From contig JAAOMT010000703.1 of assembly GCA_016748015.1 (NCBI GenBank), forward strand, positions 716,433 through 780,432: a DNA stretch of 64,000 nt, given 5' to 3'. Shown here one piece after another: positions 26,291 through 37,421 of this stretch (position 1 is its first letter; the number at the start of each line of letters is the position of its first letter). The notes below the pieces were generated by a model. The model worked only from the letters and a program-made list of their open reading frames with translations. It was not told the origin of the DNA and searched no databases. The DNA is from Geosiphon pyriformis (taxonomy: Eukaryota > Glomeromycota > Glomeromycetes > Archaeosporales > Geosiphonaceae). A program made the position numbers and the translations under genes.

Positions 26291-26903
26291 GGTGACTTTC
26301 TGGAACAACTCAGTAGGCTTGTTGTCATCTTGGTTTGACATCTCCAGTATAAATTTGGTGTTGTACCAAATCAGTTCTTCCTAGGTTATTGTTGTTTTCA
26401 GTGAAGATATTGGTAAATTCTGCTATTAGCTCTTTAAGCTGTTTTTGCTGGTGTGGTTCTAGTTGTCCCATGTTGATTCGAAATAGTTTTTCCATAACAA
26501 CATGTTAGATTTCGGAGCTTGGTCTGAGGCTGATTTTTGGTAAAGAGTGTTCAATGATTTCTAAGAAGTTTAAAACTGTTTGAAATTGTTTTCGCTGAAA
26601 GATATTGCTGTGAATAACTTCTATTTCTAACTTGTTTAACAAAATAATGGGTTGATGGTTGAGATTGTAAAAAGTAATTTGGGCTTTCTTTGCTCCTTTT
26701 GGAACATAGATGTTTGGGATTAAAATGTTGTGTTTTAAGCAAATTTGTTCATTGAATTCAAAGATTTGTTGAGTAGTCGTGGGGTTTTCACATGTGTAAA
26801 TTTCATGATGTTCTTCAAAGAGTGGAATGGTAATTGGTTGTAGAAGTTGCAGAAGCTGGTGAGATTCTTTCTGTTTATTGAGAGTTATGTTTACTGGAAC
26901 TGT
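26291..26903 (-). pseudogene. E1 inter-domain segment between dUTPase and RT
   Basis: About 200 codons follow the last dUTPase motif. They are rich in beta-forming residues (PITIPLFEEH, NIYVPKGAKKAQITFYN). This resembles the retropepsin-like or linker fold often seen before Ty3 RTs, but I do not recognise a named domain. The segment ends with RINMGQLEPHQQKQLKELI, the usual lead-in to RT. A stop occurs at about 26,505. Confidence 0.55.
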
Positions 26904-27285
26904 AAATCGTCCAGTTGAACCAAAACCTTGTGTTCCTCTTTCACTTTTTCCCAATTGTTCTCTTTGATTGACTAACTATAAATCCGAAATGTTGATTAAG
27001 GATAAATAGATAGCTTAAGCAATTTTTTTGGCATGTTCAATTTTGAAAGGTTTATTGGTTTCATTTTGGAGTATTACTGTTATGTTACCAGTATATCCAG
27101 CATTGATTATTCCTCCTCTGACATTGATTCCTTTGCTTGCCAGAGAAAACTGGGAGGCAATTTGAACCATTGCTCCTGGTGGGATTTCAAGGACAATTTT
27201 GAGATTGATTTTTGTGAGAGATTTGGGTTTGAGAATAAGAGTATCCTTGTCTGAATATCTTAGGTCATATCTAGCATTAATTTTA
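26904..27285 (-). pseudogene. E1 dUTPase domain (five motifs), catalytically decayed
   Basis: Trimeric dUTPase motifs are present in order on the minus strand. Motif 1 is ARYDLRY (27,250-27,280; normally AGxDL). Motif 2 is ASQFSLASKGI (normally PRSGLAxKxGI). Motif 3 is GGIINAGYTGNI (about 27,083-27,116; normally GxIDxxYxGxI). Motif 4 is PFKIEHAKKIA followed by a stop where Gln is expected (27,015). Motif 5 is RGTQGFGSTGRF (26,904-26,939). The enzyme hydrolyses dUTP to dUMP and limits uracil in new DNA. The motif-3 Asp is Asn and the motif-2 Arg is Gln, both G to A or C to T type changes, so the ancestor was probably active and this copy is not. It lies between protease and RT in the same frame. 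I recall dUTPase-bearing Ty3 elements reported from the basidiomycete Phanerochaete. Confidence 0.88.
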
Positions 27286-27438
27286 TGTGCTTTTTTGGGT
27301 TTTATTTCTTGTCCATTGTTGTTGAAGTATTTGAGTTGTAAGGCAGGCTGATTTTTGATAAGATAGATGGGTGTTGCTTCAATTTTTTCTGTTGCTTCAG
27401 GTTCTCCAAATTCAATTTTGTTTTCATCATTTTCACTG

Positions 27439-28080
27439 GGCAGGGGAATGCTAAGAGCATAGCATTCAGGACACCATTGCTCATCGCAAGGCATTATGCA
27501 TTCTTCACACAATTTAATGTTTATTTGCTCTAGCTGTTGGGCTTGAGCTTCTTTGGTCAGGTAAATATGACTGGCAATTTGGTGATATACTTCTACTTCA
27601 TCTTCATAGTTGTATCCAGTGATTTCAAAGGTGTATACAATGTATTCTGATTCTTTTATTTAACAAACATTTTCTTAAGTGGCTTCATTGATTAAAGCCA
27701 TTGCTAGATCAAAAATCATTTCGGCATTATGAGGGTAATAGTACAGTTTGTTGAGGGTGCTGTTGTAAGCAGCATCAAAAGAGGTTCCTCTTGTTACTTT
27801 TTCTGAGATTAAAAAAGCCTATTGGCATGTTTGATCGCAGACTTCTCTTTTGAATGCAACATCAATCCAGTCATATTTATTAGGTAATTATTCTTCACAA
27901 GTTAAACAGGGCATTCCATTCCATTTTCCACTTCTTTTGACTAGGTGTCCCCATTGTTTTTGGTGGCAGGATTTGCAATAGTAACAGGTATGGTTTTCAT
28001 ATTTTTTCTTGGGTGAAATACAAGCTCCCATTGATGAGAGTTTCTTGTGGCAATCTTTGCATTTGAGTGAAATGTAAGGG
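27439..28080 (-). pseudogene. E1 cysteine-rich modules between protease and dUTPase
   Basis: Two Cys clusters lie in the pol frame. The distal one (about 27,895-28,075) holds CKDCHKKLSSMGAC, then CYYCKSC and CLTC, with a QWGH before GKW. The second (about 27,439-27,512) reads LCEECIMPCDEQWCPEC, a compact C-x2-C...C-x2-C ribbon. They look like zinc-binding modules; a role in nucleic-acid or protein binding is inference. Between them is a helical stretch (TSFDAAYNSTLNKLYYYPHN). Stops near 28,095, 27,890 and 27,660 are decay. I recall the same arrangement in other Rhizophagus pol proteins. Confidence 0.7.
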
Positions 28081-28379
28081 TGTCATTTCTTTGGTTCTGG
28101 TTTAGAATATAAGATGTTTCATCCAGGGGTTTCTGGTTCCTCTGAATATGAGTTTGTTGCAAAATACATTTGTTCAGTTTCCTTGGCCCAATTAGACGTT
28201 GATCCAAGAGCCATAAATGTTTCGATTATTGGTTTTTTTTCTTTTTGTTTGAATTCAAAAGCCGGGGCTTTTTTGGAGCATTTGTTGAATGTACCACAAG
28301 TGGCAAGTACTTGGACATATTGTCCTTGGTAAGAGATTTGTAGTTTTTGGGTTTCCCAGTCTAATTTTGCATTGGCTTT

Positions 28380-28680
28380 TTAAAGCCAATCATTTCCGAC
28401 AAGGGCTTGATACTGAGGAGCATCCATTACAAGAACTTTGACTGGAATGGTGATTCCATCAAGAGTGAACAGAAAATTGTCAATTTCTCCTACTGGAGTT
28501 TTTTTCATGTCATCGGCAGTGACAATTACTGTTTGAGCTGGTCGGTCAACATTTCTCTTTAACTGTTGTATCAACTGGTAAGTAATAATACTTCTAGTAG
28601 ATCCACTGTCTAAGATTAAGTAAATTGTCTTTCCTTCAACTTCAGCTTCAGTATACATAGTTGTGATTGCTTTCTGTTTA
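28380..28680 (-). pseudogene. E1 aspartic protease
   Basis: A retropepsin-type sequence includes IYLILDSGSTRSIIT with the catalytic DSG intact (plus 28,602-28,610). It is followed by a hydrophobic flap-like segment and VLVMDAPQYQALVGNDWL, which matches the usual ILGxDWL end. It would cut the Gag-Pol polyprotein. A stop follows the NDWL block at about 28,380, where siblings of the family read through. Confidence 0.85.
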
Positions 28681-30668
28681 TTTGCAGCAGCATTACTAAG
28701 TAGAAATGATGATTCATTGGCTTTGAACTTGAAAAGAAAAATATCAAAGAGATTGGTATTTTTAGCAATTCTGGTTGATGGAATAGTGGTGTGGTTATGA
28801 GAAGGATTTTGTTGTTGTGCTGCAGCTCTACCTTCCGAGAGTGCAGTATGGTGAAATCCTGTTCTTCTAGCATTATAAGATAACTAGGTTGAGTATGATA
28901 ATGGTTGGGTCTTGGTTGAGCTAAATTTCGGGGAACCAATTGGTTGTTCAAATTGATTCTATTGTTGTTTACTTGGTATTGGTTTTGTGGTATGAACTGA
29001 TTTTGCAGAATCAATCTTCAAGCAAGCACTTAATAATGTTGTATGGGTGGTTGTTGGTATTGCTGTTGGATTGGCTGTGGGACAGGCTGATAATAATTAC
29101 TTTGATATTGGGGTCTTGGTGGATAGTAAGCTGGTGGTAGTAGTTGATAATAAAATTGCTGTGATGGAAGGTAACATTAATTACTCCTATTTTGTTGGTC
29201 TCATTGTAGCTTTCTGCAATTTCTTTTCCAGTGGCCAGAGATTTCACAGTAATGACAATTCTGAGACTGGTTATTAGAAAGTGGTGCGAATTTATTTTGA
29301 TTTCATCTTTGGGGTGGTTGATATCTTTGGAGTTGCTGTTGTTGTTGTTGGTTGGTAAAGTAGTTTTCAACTTTTTTAGTTAATTGGTCAATTTTTTCTT
29401 CAGCTGCTGAGCTGGTTTTTCCAATAGCCAGGTTAATAAGTTTGGTATGGTTGGCTTCTTCTATGGCCATTTCATAGTTTTTTGTCTGTTGAATAGCAGT
29501 GGCTAAATCTTCTGGTGCATGTGGGCAAACTTTTTTGATAAGTTTGTCTTTTAGTCCAGCTATGAATTGATCCAAGATTTGTGCATTGAAGTAGTATTCA
29601 TTGGTTTCCAATTGCTGAATCCTTCTAAGCAATTTGTTGAATTTCCCAAGATAGTTCATAACAGATTCACTTGGTTCTTACTTGATATTTCAGAACCAAT
29701 TTCGAAGAGTGATAGAAGTGTTATTGTTAGTGAACTGTTCTAGAAAAGCAGTTTTGAATGCTTCCCAGTATTCTGGTGGGGCTTCCAAGTTTTCAAACCA
29801 TTTACTGGCCATTTCTTGTAAGAAGTATAGAATTGCTTTTAACATTCTGGCAGCGTTCCAACCATTTGCATCTCTTGCTTTTGAGACTTTGTCAAGCCAT
29901 TCTTGAGAACTGGTTTCACTGTCTTCTCCTGTGAACTCAGAGATTTTTGTGATATATGTGGAGGCCATTTCTTCTTTGTTTTTTGAGTCTTCTGTTTCTT
30001 GTTCTGATTTGGTCTCTTCACTTCAATTTTCTGCTAAGTAGTCAATAAAGTTTGTGCTGGTTAATATTGGTTCCTATTGTTGAATAGGACTTTTGGGTGA
30101 CTGAAAATCTTTTATTTTTGAAAACCAAATAAGTAATGAGCTTGGTGTTTACAATTGAGCAAATGAAGCTGGAAATGGTGTGATTGAGAGTGATAATTTA
30201 AAGCTGGTTCCTTGTTCTGGAGTTTGTAAATGTTTGGCAGTGGTTTTAGGTGTATTGGGAGTAGTTCTGAGTTTTTGTTTCTTTTTTCTTTTTCCTTCTT
30301 CTGTTTTCGATTCAAAACTAAGAGAAAATTTTTGTTCTACTGGGTAATTCTCTTTACAATACTGAATGATATTGAAGTTGAGTTCTTGGAAATATGTTTC
30401 AAGTGTTTGATTGTTAAAATCCTGAATGTTTAAACGAGAGTGATGTACTAAGCTTTCATATAAGTTGTGTATGACTTCTGAAATATTTTAGTCTCCAAAA
30501 AGATAATTGTTGATGCAATTTTCAATGTACTGGTAAAGTGTTTTTTTAAATGTTTCAATTCCGTCTGGGATGTTAAATCTCTGCTTGCAGTAGGTGTAGA
30601 TTAACTGATAATACTCTAGAGTTGTTGCGTCTGGTGTGGTTGCCACTTTGAAGTTGTTTTTGCTGTGT
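28681..30668 (-). pseudogene. E1 gag polyprotein with CCHC zinc knuckle
   Basis: On the minus strand the product starts near 30,650, where a VATTPDATTLEYY frame opens; a GTG stands where ATG would be expected. It runs through RFNIPDGIE and a basic Ser/Thr/Pro-rich linker. It then reaches the capsid-like core (ISEFTGEDSETSSQEWLDK, 29,9xx, with NAARMLKAI and FLEQFTNN), typical of Ty3 Gag (retrotransposon gag family). A Gln run (QQQQQQ, about 29,335) leads to the knuckle CHYCEISGHWKRNC (29,214-29,257), a perfect C-x2-C-x4-H-x4-C. Downstream is Gln/Tyr/Pro-rich. Stops near 30,488, 30,150, 29,685 and 29,275 show decay. Confidence 0.85.
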
Positions 30669-30674
30669 TGTTTC

Positions 30675-30691
30675 CATAGGAGAGCACCAAA
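30675..30691 (-). other. E1 primer-binding site candidate
   Basis: On the minus strand, directly after the 5' LTR, the bases read TTTGGTGCTCTCC. TGG matches the CCA end of a tRNA. The same string, with one C to T, follows the right LTR of E2. I cannot name the tRNA. Confidence 0.5.
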
Positions 30692-31666
30692 TGTTACCAG
30701 AGGTTTTTTGCCTCTTTTTAGCTCTTGTATGTTTGTTGATTTGCTGTGAATTCACATTTCCAGGAAGTAGTTGAATCTCCAGTAACTGAATTTATCTTCA
30801 AATTATTTTCTATAATTTGAACTGCTGGGCTTATAAGTAGAATGGCCAATTTTGTGCCAGTTGCTTTGTGTAGTTACATTGTAGTAAACATCAACTTTTT
30901 CCCAGGAATTGCTCATCTGGAAGCTCACTAAAAATGTGTAGTTACTCTGCTGTGAAAGTCAACTCTTCTACAGGAATCTCATCTGTAGGTTATCCTAATA
31001 ATTATAATAAGAAAATAAAAAAAAATAAAAGAAATGTAAAAGAAATAGAATTCTGTTAAGGAAAACATTTTCTATCTAGGCCTGGAGTCACTAATAGTTT
31101 ACTGAAATTGGTAGCTAATCAATTTCAAAACATTAGTTGGGTTTTGAGGATTTTCCAAGTGCAATAATTAAAGAATTTGGTTTTTCAAATTATTTGATAT
31201 TTATTTCTTTTTGTGTGTATAGGAATGGTTCTAAGAGGTAAATCTAAAGTAAGATGTATTTTCTCGAAGAGAAAAGCTCTTCTTTTATATAACTTGTTAT
31301 AACACTATTCTATAAACTTGAACTTTGCTCTTTTCTACAATTTTGCTGAACTAAAGATACATTTTGGCAAACTACAAGTTATTTCTGCAAACTATTAGAT
31401 ATTTTGGTGAACTATCAATTATTTCAGCGAATTTCTACAAATTTTGGCAAACTTTTTGAATGTTACATATTTTGGGGTATTGCATGATTGATCATTGCAC
31501 TTAGGTTACATTTGTGTTATGTATCAATTGGGTTATTAATTAAATGATAATTTTGGACATTTTGCTAATGTAATAAGTGATAATTTAAAATGATAATATA
31601 TGCTAATTAATAATAGGAATAAGATAATTTCATGCTAAATGATATTTCTAATTTTGTCTGGTAATA
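30692..31666 (-). repeat. E1 5' LTR
   Basis: This 975-bp direct repeat of 21,851-22,826 is adjacent to gag, so it is the 5' LTR in element orientation and would hold the promoter. It begins TGTTACCAGA and ends TCTGGTAATA on the plus strand, followed by the TTGT duplication. Confidence 0.92.
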
Positions 31667-31670
31667 TTGT

Positions 31671-34600
31671 TTTGCTCTTATAAGTGTCAGGAAATCTTAT
31701 TGTGCATCTAAACTAGCTGAATCACAGTATGCTAAAGAGGTGAACATCAGGTCTGCTGTTAATAAAAAGATGAAGAGTTTTGAAGTGAATAAGAGTCACA
31801 CGATAAGAAGTGTGCTTGAGCATCCATTTCACAAGGTGGTGCTTGATCACTTGGTTGTTAATGATAAACTAATTTTGAAGCCTAATTTGGTTAAATCTAA
31901 AGTAGATGTGATTATGGAGGGTTGAACCAGGAAACGTTGGGTAGTTGATAATGTTTCGGATGTTTAGTGCCACCAATACTATCCATTGGAGTATGTTTTT
32001 GATGAAGCTTTTTCTGATGTGATGTGTTTGATTGGCTTCGATGAATTGTTTAGAGTAGTTTCTGATCTTTCTAATGGCAAAGCTGCTGGTTTGTCAGGGA
32101 TCTCAAATGAACTTTGGAAACATTGTAATAAGTTGGTTTTAGACATTCTGTTGGTACTTTTGAATTCTTGTTTAACTAGTGAATCTGTGCCTAGTCTTTA
32201 GAAAGAGGTCTGGGTCTCGATAATCCCCAAACCCTATGAGTGGGAGGGCATTTTAATGAACACACATCCCATTGTCTTGATCAAAACAGCTTGCAAGATT
32301 CTTTTTAAGATTTTATCTGATAGGATCTTCGCAGTTTGCAGTGCTTTTGATGTTCTCCGTGGGGACAATTTTTCAGTTTTAAAGGGTACGACTACTTAAT
32401 TCTCCATTTTTGCTATTGGTTTAGTAATTGAAGATGCCTTGAAAAAAAACCATGAGCTCTGGCTGGTTTTCCAGAACATGTGAAAGGCTTATGATTCAGT
32501 CGGCTGGAAGCATCTCAAGAAAAGTTTGATTAGAATTAAGATGTGCAGCAAATTCATTTAATTTTTTGGTAATATTTATAGAAATTGTACCAACCATGTT
32601 ATGACGGATTTTGGTTTGACTGATGATTATCATGTTCATGATAATCTGAATCAGGGAGAGGTTTTTTCCTCCCTTCTGTGGCACATATTTTATGATTCTC
32701 TGCTGTGTGAAGTCAAGCATTAAGAAAGTGTATGTGGGTATAGGTTAAATTCTCATTTTGTTTCCAGAAGAGGTCACTCTGAATCTCGGGCTGGGCTCTC
32801 TTTCTTTTTTGCTGCTGGTGCTTTTGTTAATGACACAATTTGGATTGGTAGCAGTTAGGTTGCTACTCAACATATTTTTAATATTGCCAGTAAATTTTTT
32901 TGGGTTAACAATATCTCAATTAATAATGACAAGACAGTGGCCATTCCAATTAATAGCAGAGTCAGCAATCCTTTTCTTTCTATTAGTGGTTTACCCATAT
33001 CTATTGCCAAGAAAGAGGAGTCTTATTGGTATCTAGGTATTTTTTTTCAACTGGGGGTTTTTCAAAACCTAGTTTGGCTAAGGTGCATTCAGACATTCGA
33101 TTTTTTGTCAATCTGGTTTTGAAAAAAGCTGTTTCTGATAAACAATTCTTGTATTTGGTGTTAGCAGTTCTCCAACCCATAGTCAGCTATCATACGCAAT
33201 TTAGTTTTGTTTCAATTGGCATTTGTGACAAGTGGAACACTCTGGTTTGCAAAGGTCTGAAGCTTAAATCTGGTCTCTTGCTTGATTTTCCTGGTGATAT
33301 GCTTCACTATCCTTCTTTTTATGATTTAAAGTCTTTTTCACAGGTTCAATTTGAATGCAAGGTTGCCTTTCTTGTTAGCTTCATAAACTCTGGTGGAATT
33401 TTGGGTTGTTTATTTTCTCATAAGTCTCATGACTTATAAGTCTGATGTTGGCACTCTGTTCATCTATTAAGTTTTCCTGTTTGTATTAATGTCAGTGCTT
33501 TTAATAATTTCTTGGCAGACATGGTCAGGATTTTTCTTGATTGCAATTTATCTTTGGGTGGCTCTTTAGCCAATTTTTTTCAGCCTCGTGGTGGGGTGCC
33601 CATGTCTGCTGTTCTGGGTGAATCAAAATTTTCCAAGTTTCTTTCTTCTCTTCACAGGTTTGGTGTTGCCTTTGTGAATCAACTTTGTGATCATCATGGT
33701 GCTGTGTTTGATTGGCACACCTTTAAGTGGTGAAAGAGGCTTGGCCTCTGTGGCCTCATCTCTGAGTAGTTCAAGCTTGCTACTGCTTTTCTCAATGGTG
33801 TGAATTCCTCCCCTACTGGCCTCTTGGTATTGGGTGGTGTTGATTTTTTGGACATTCTTAGATCTCGTGATTTTGTGTCTGTTTGTGACCATCTCTCTCA
33901 TGTAAGTTTGGATGATATATCAGTATACACAGATGGATCTCTGAAGAATTTGGGCACAGCTGGCTATAGGGCTGATGCTACTGCTTTTTTGAGGACATTG
34001 GTTTAGGTCTAGATGTTGGTGTATTGGGTTTAATGTCATCTACTCTGGCAGAATTGCAGGCTATTGTATTGGCCCTAGAGTGTGTTTCCTTATCTAGTTC
34101 TGTCTGTTTGTTTTCAGATAGTCAATCTGCTTTGGATGCATGTAAGGCTGAATTGGGTCTTGTGTGTCCTAATTTCTGCAATCAGTGTTGGATTGAGCAC
34201 CAACATATTGTCAATATTGTTAGAAGTAGGAATTTAAGTGTCAGTTGGCACAAGGTTAAAGATCACTCTGGTATTTTCAGGAATGAACATACTGACCTGA
34301 TTGCTGGTGATGCATTTCTCTCTGATTAATATCTCCTTCCTCGTTTGAATAAACATTATATTGTTGCTGATGGTAATGTTGTTTCTGGCAATTCCAAACA
34401 TTTTGTTCATGATATTTGTTGCTCTATACAGTATGCACACTAGGAGGTCAGTTCTGGCTCTAAGCTTTTGGCAAGTAGCTTGTTCTCTGAAATAGATTGG
34501 CCCTGCTCTTCACTGATTTGGCATCCTGATTTGCATATGACCACTGGGTTTACTAGTAGACTCTTAGTTGGAGTTTGTATTTATTTTATAAAAGCTCTGT

Positions 34601-35205
34601 ATTATCGGCTTCTTGTGGCAGTTCAGAAGCATCTCTATAACAGATGTTACTTTAGTGTGCTTTGTTTGTATTATGGCAATGTAGAGACTTCAAATCATGT
34701 GTTTTTTTGCAAAGTTGACAATTCTGCTTGATCCCACATATTAGACTCTTATGCAGCTTCTTGAAGAACAATTTCTGGTTCTTCACATTCTTCTTCTTGT
34801 GTGTTGCAGCTGTTGTCATCTTGTGCTTCTGATTTCTCGGTCTCTATGGCCCTTTATAAGGGTTTCGTGTTTAATAATTGGCTTCATGAGATGGTTTCTA
34901 TCTTCTATGATCCTAGGATTGCTGGTTTAGAGGTTGTTAAGTTTGTGAGATCTTTTGGTCTTGCCTTTAGAAATGATATTTGGTTGGTTTATGTTAAGCA
35001 TCAAGCCTATATGAAAAAAGCCAATCTAATTCTACTTGATGGTTTAGCTCTTGTACTAGTTCCGGGCTTGGCTTCAGAGTTTTCTACTGGTGTGGTAAAA
35101 TTGCTTGGCATCATAGAGGCATTGGGAGTTCGTTTTGGCTTTCACAAATCTTGTTTGTTTTTTTTGGGTATAGATAAATCAGTGTCTGTTTATATAGCTG
35201 CATAG
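31671..35205 (+). pseudogene. LINE A ORF2, reverse transcriptase, RNase H and C-terminal zinc region
   Basis: The frame resumes after E1 with VRKSYCASKLAES. RT blocks are GKAAGLSGISNELWK (32,080), IIPKPYEWEG (32,220), ILFKILSDRI, KAYDSVGW (32,487; first catalytic Asp), NQGEVFSSLLW (32,650) and AFVNDTIW (about 32,820-32,843), where the second catalytic pair is Asn-Asp in place of Asp-Asp. RNase H follows with VYTDGS (33,925), AELQAIVLALE (34,042), SDSQSALDA (34,117) and KVKDHSG (34,253). The C-terminal VLCLYYGN...NHVFFC resembles the C-x2-C...H-x4-C zinc segment of LINE B, with one Cys changed to Tyr. Stops are frequent and there is a frameshift near 33,045. The product ends at TAG 35,203-35,205. 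Confidence 0.87.
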
Positions 35206-35340
35206 TGATGTTCTGATTGGCCCGAGTGGCTGGTTACATGTAGAAAGTGCATGATTCACACTTAGTATAGATTATTTTTTTGATGTATAGCACTAGGTAG
35301 TGTTTGGATTTCACTTGTTAAATGTTAAAAAAAAAAAAAA
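35206..35340 (+). other. LINE A 3' UTR and poly-A
   Basis: The conserved 3' tail (CTGATTGGCCCGAGTGGCTG...) ends in 14 A. The same tail is found behind LINE B, in unit D and in two relics. Confidence 0.85.
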
Positions 35341-35350
35341 GATAAGAGTT
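35341..35350. repeat. Right target-site duplication of LINE A
   Basis: GATAAGAGTT is identical to 18,691-18,700. Confidence 0.9.
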
Positions 35351-35555
35351 TTAGTATTTGTTTTGGTTTATATAAGTTTTGTTTATTTTTTTTAAGTATT
35401 AATAATATTAATAATATTAATATAAAATTATAGTATTGTTTTAACTAATTAAGTAACTAATTATATATAGACAATACATAATTTATATTTAGTTTAGATT
35501 ACTTAATTTGATATATTATACTAGATTGTATTTAGGTTTTGCTTGTTAAATTAAT
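35341..35555 (+). pseudogene. Relic LINE R, 3' piece (last codons and tail)
   Basis: The codons for DKSFSICFGLYKFCLFF continue in frame from 18,700 and match LINE A/B C-termini (FGFHKSCLFF, FGFCKSCLFF). A stop follows near 35,432. The 3' tail at 35,446-35,555 aligns base for base with the LINE A tail, with C and G replaced by T and A at most variable sites. It ends in an A-rich stretch. Confidence 0.8.
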
Positions 35556-35589
35556 AAAAAAAATTTAATAATTTTAATAAAACTTTTTT

Positions 35590-36055
35590 TTTATTTAGTT
35601 TAACAAATATGGTTTAATTGTAATCTAAGAATATATAACATATATATATTATAAACTAAATATGATTTATGTATTTGCTATATGTAATCAGTTATTTAAG
35701 CCAATCAAGATTACATTACAAACTAATTATTACTACTATATTACTTTTTAGATTTAAAAAAAAATAAGTATTTAGATTATATATTAAAATACACTCTTCT
35801 ATTTTCTTTTATACTAAACAATATAACTAGTCTATTACTCAATTTGCTTTTATTGCTGATATTATAAAAAACTATACTATTATTGGCAATTATCACATCT
35901 TTTTTTTTCATATTAGTCCTGTGTTTAGATCTGTAACATCATATTTTGAATCTATAAACCAATACCAAGTTCCTTATAAACATTATTATCTGTAAACTTA
36001 TTAGTCCAGAATCACTAAACACAGCTAAAGCTTTATTGTATTAACTTTTAGGCAT
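35590..36055 (-). pseudogene. Relic of an ORF1-only LINE-like unit (D-type), minus strand
   Basis: The reverse complement of 35,595-35,725 is the common LINE tail, decayed. Farther in, 35,980-36,040 aligns with the end of unit D's ORF1 (the stretch over D's GDSGPLLVVSDK region), so this is a D-type unit. It is cut at 36,055 by LTR3a. No open frame survives. Confidence 0.65.
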
Positions 36056-36943
36056 TGTTACTTGAAGAAAAAAAGCTTATCAAAGAAAAAAAAAAAATGT
36101 AACCTAAAAAGAAAAACATAATGAAATGTAAAGGAACACAGAAGAACATGTAATAATGTTGAATAATGTGTTATAACATAAGATAACATGTTATAATGCA
36201 GGATAACACAGAATAATGTGTAATAACATCAGATAATATGTTATAACATAGGATAATTAGTTATAATATAAAAAAATAAAGCAATAATTAGCAAGAACAG
36301 ATGATCTAAAGCAATCCTATAAAACTAGAAAATATGTATATATAGCAGTAACATTAGAAGCAGAAAAGACAGAATCCCTAGACAGAAATTTATTAGTCAC
36401 CATTCTTTAGTTAGAAATCATATCATTCTAAAATATTAATAAATATACTTATTCAAACATTTTAAATCCAATTGCTTATTATCAACTCTAAATGTTAATA
36501 GTAATTGATACTTAAATCACACGGAAATAATAACTTTTAATCACAGCTATTAACAAAATACTGACTTGCATTTGCCTTGGCTTATTTTTTTTATTTTTTT
36601 ATTTTTTTATTTTCTTGCTTTATTTTATTGTGTATACTAATTAATTGAGGATTAAGCACTAAATATTGACATCAAGAATTGTTTGGTAAAAGGTCCCTGT
36701 AAATGGATAAAAACATGTAAGAATTATGGATTGCTTACCAGAGAATTGCTGGCCACTAAGCTAAGAAAAAAATTGACAGAATCATAATTCCGGGAAACTA
36801 CAGATAAAACAACACAGAAGTCTTTGTCCATTATACAAAAAACTCCAATCAAAATCTTTAGATAACAACAACCATATTAGTTATTAAGCACCAAGTTACA
36901 GATTTGTTATTTACTCCAACTACCCAAATAATCACCTGTAACA
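36056..36943. repeat. Solo LTR (LTR3a)
   Basis: This 888-bp sequence begins TGTTAC and ends GTAACA. It is homologous to 39,444-43,719 once the nested E2 is removed. It contains an imperfect 20-bp tandem array (about 36,150-36,270: ATAACATGTTATAATGCAGG-like units). No internal region accompanies it and no clean 4-bp duplication is visible (GCAT against ATAG). Confidence 0.75.
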
Positions 36944-37421
36944 ATAGATAATAATATTTTTTTTTTAATATTAAGCTTTAGTAAAAATTTTTAAATTATT
37001 TTTTTGAATAAATTTAAGTATTTTTTTTCTATTATAATTTTGAAAACTTCAGTTTTTAGTTTTTTAAACTGCAAATTAATTATTTTTTTCAATTGGTTTG
37101 TTGTTAATATTTTTATAATTAAATGTAATAATATTTTATCATATTTGTAAAAAATTATATATAGTTAATATATTATTTTTAAATAGATTATTTTCTAATA
37201 AAATGTTTTACTTGTTGTACTATTTTTTGTTAAATACTTTTTTAGATTTATTAATATACAATATTTAAATATTTAGCTATTGTCTTAAGTAATAATAACT
37301 TTCTAATTTTTTTAGTTTTTTTATTAGTTCTTTAGATTAAATAATTGGTAATAAATTTTGAAAGATTTTTTTATTTTTTCAATAATTTTTTTTACATAAT
37401 TATCTATTTGTGTTTATAACT
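36944..37421. other. AT-rich spacer between LTR3a and E4
   Basis: No feature is recognised. It is probably decayed element DNA. Confidence 0.5.

Larger units (their letters stand above)
21851..31666 (-). mobile_element. E1, Ty3/gypsy-type LTR retrotransposon with a dUTPase domain
   Basis: The element has two near-identical LTRs of about 975 bp. Between them, on the minus strand, lie gag with a CCHC knuckle, aspartic protease, two Cys-rich modules, dUTPase, reverse transcriptase, RNase H and integrase with a GPF motif. RT before IN is the Ty3 order. Termini are TGTTACCAGA...TCTGGTAATA (an imperfect inverted repeat; TA from CA), with a 4-bp target-site duplication. The reading frame can be followed across almost the whole 7 kb with scattered stops, so the element is recent but dead. 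It lies inside ORF2 of LINE A. Confidence 0.9.
18701..35340 (+). mobile_element. LINE A (non-LTR retrotransposon), interrupted by LTR element E1
   Basis: The element has a 5' UTR (18,701-18,823), ORF1 with a zinc knuckle, ORF2 with APE-type endonuclease, reverse transcriptase, RNase H and a Cys/His C-terminal segment, a 3' UTR and a 14-base poly-A (35,327-35,340). A 10-bp target-site duplication flanks it. Without the 9.8-kb LTR insertion it is about 6.8 kb, close to LINE B. Both ORFs carry many stops and some shifts, so it is dead. It belongs to a repeated family that I associate with Glomeromycotina genomes (recollection). Confidence 0.9.

Noticed and set aside
36052-36947. Target-site duplication for LTR3a
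   Set aside because: The flanks GCAT and ATAG do not match; recombination or decay may have removed it, so none is claimed.
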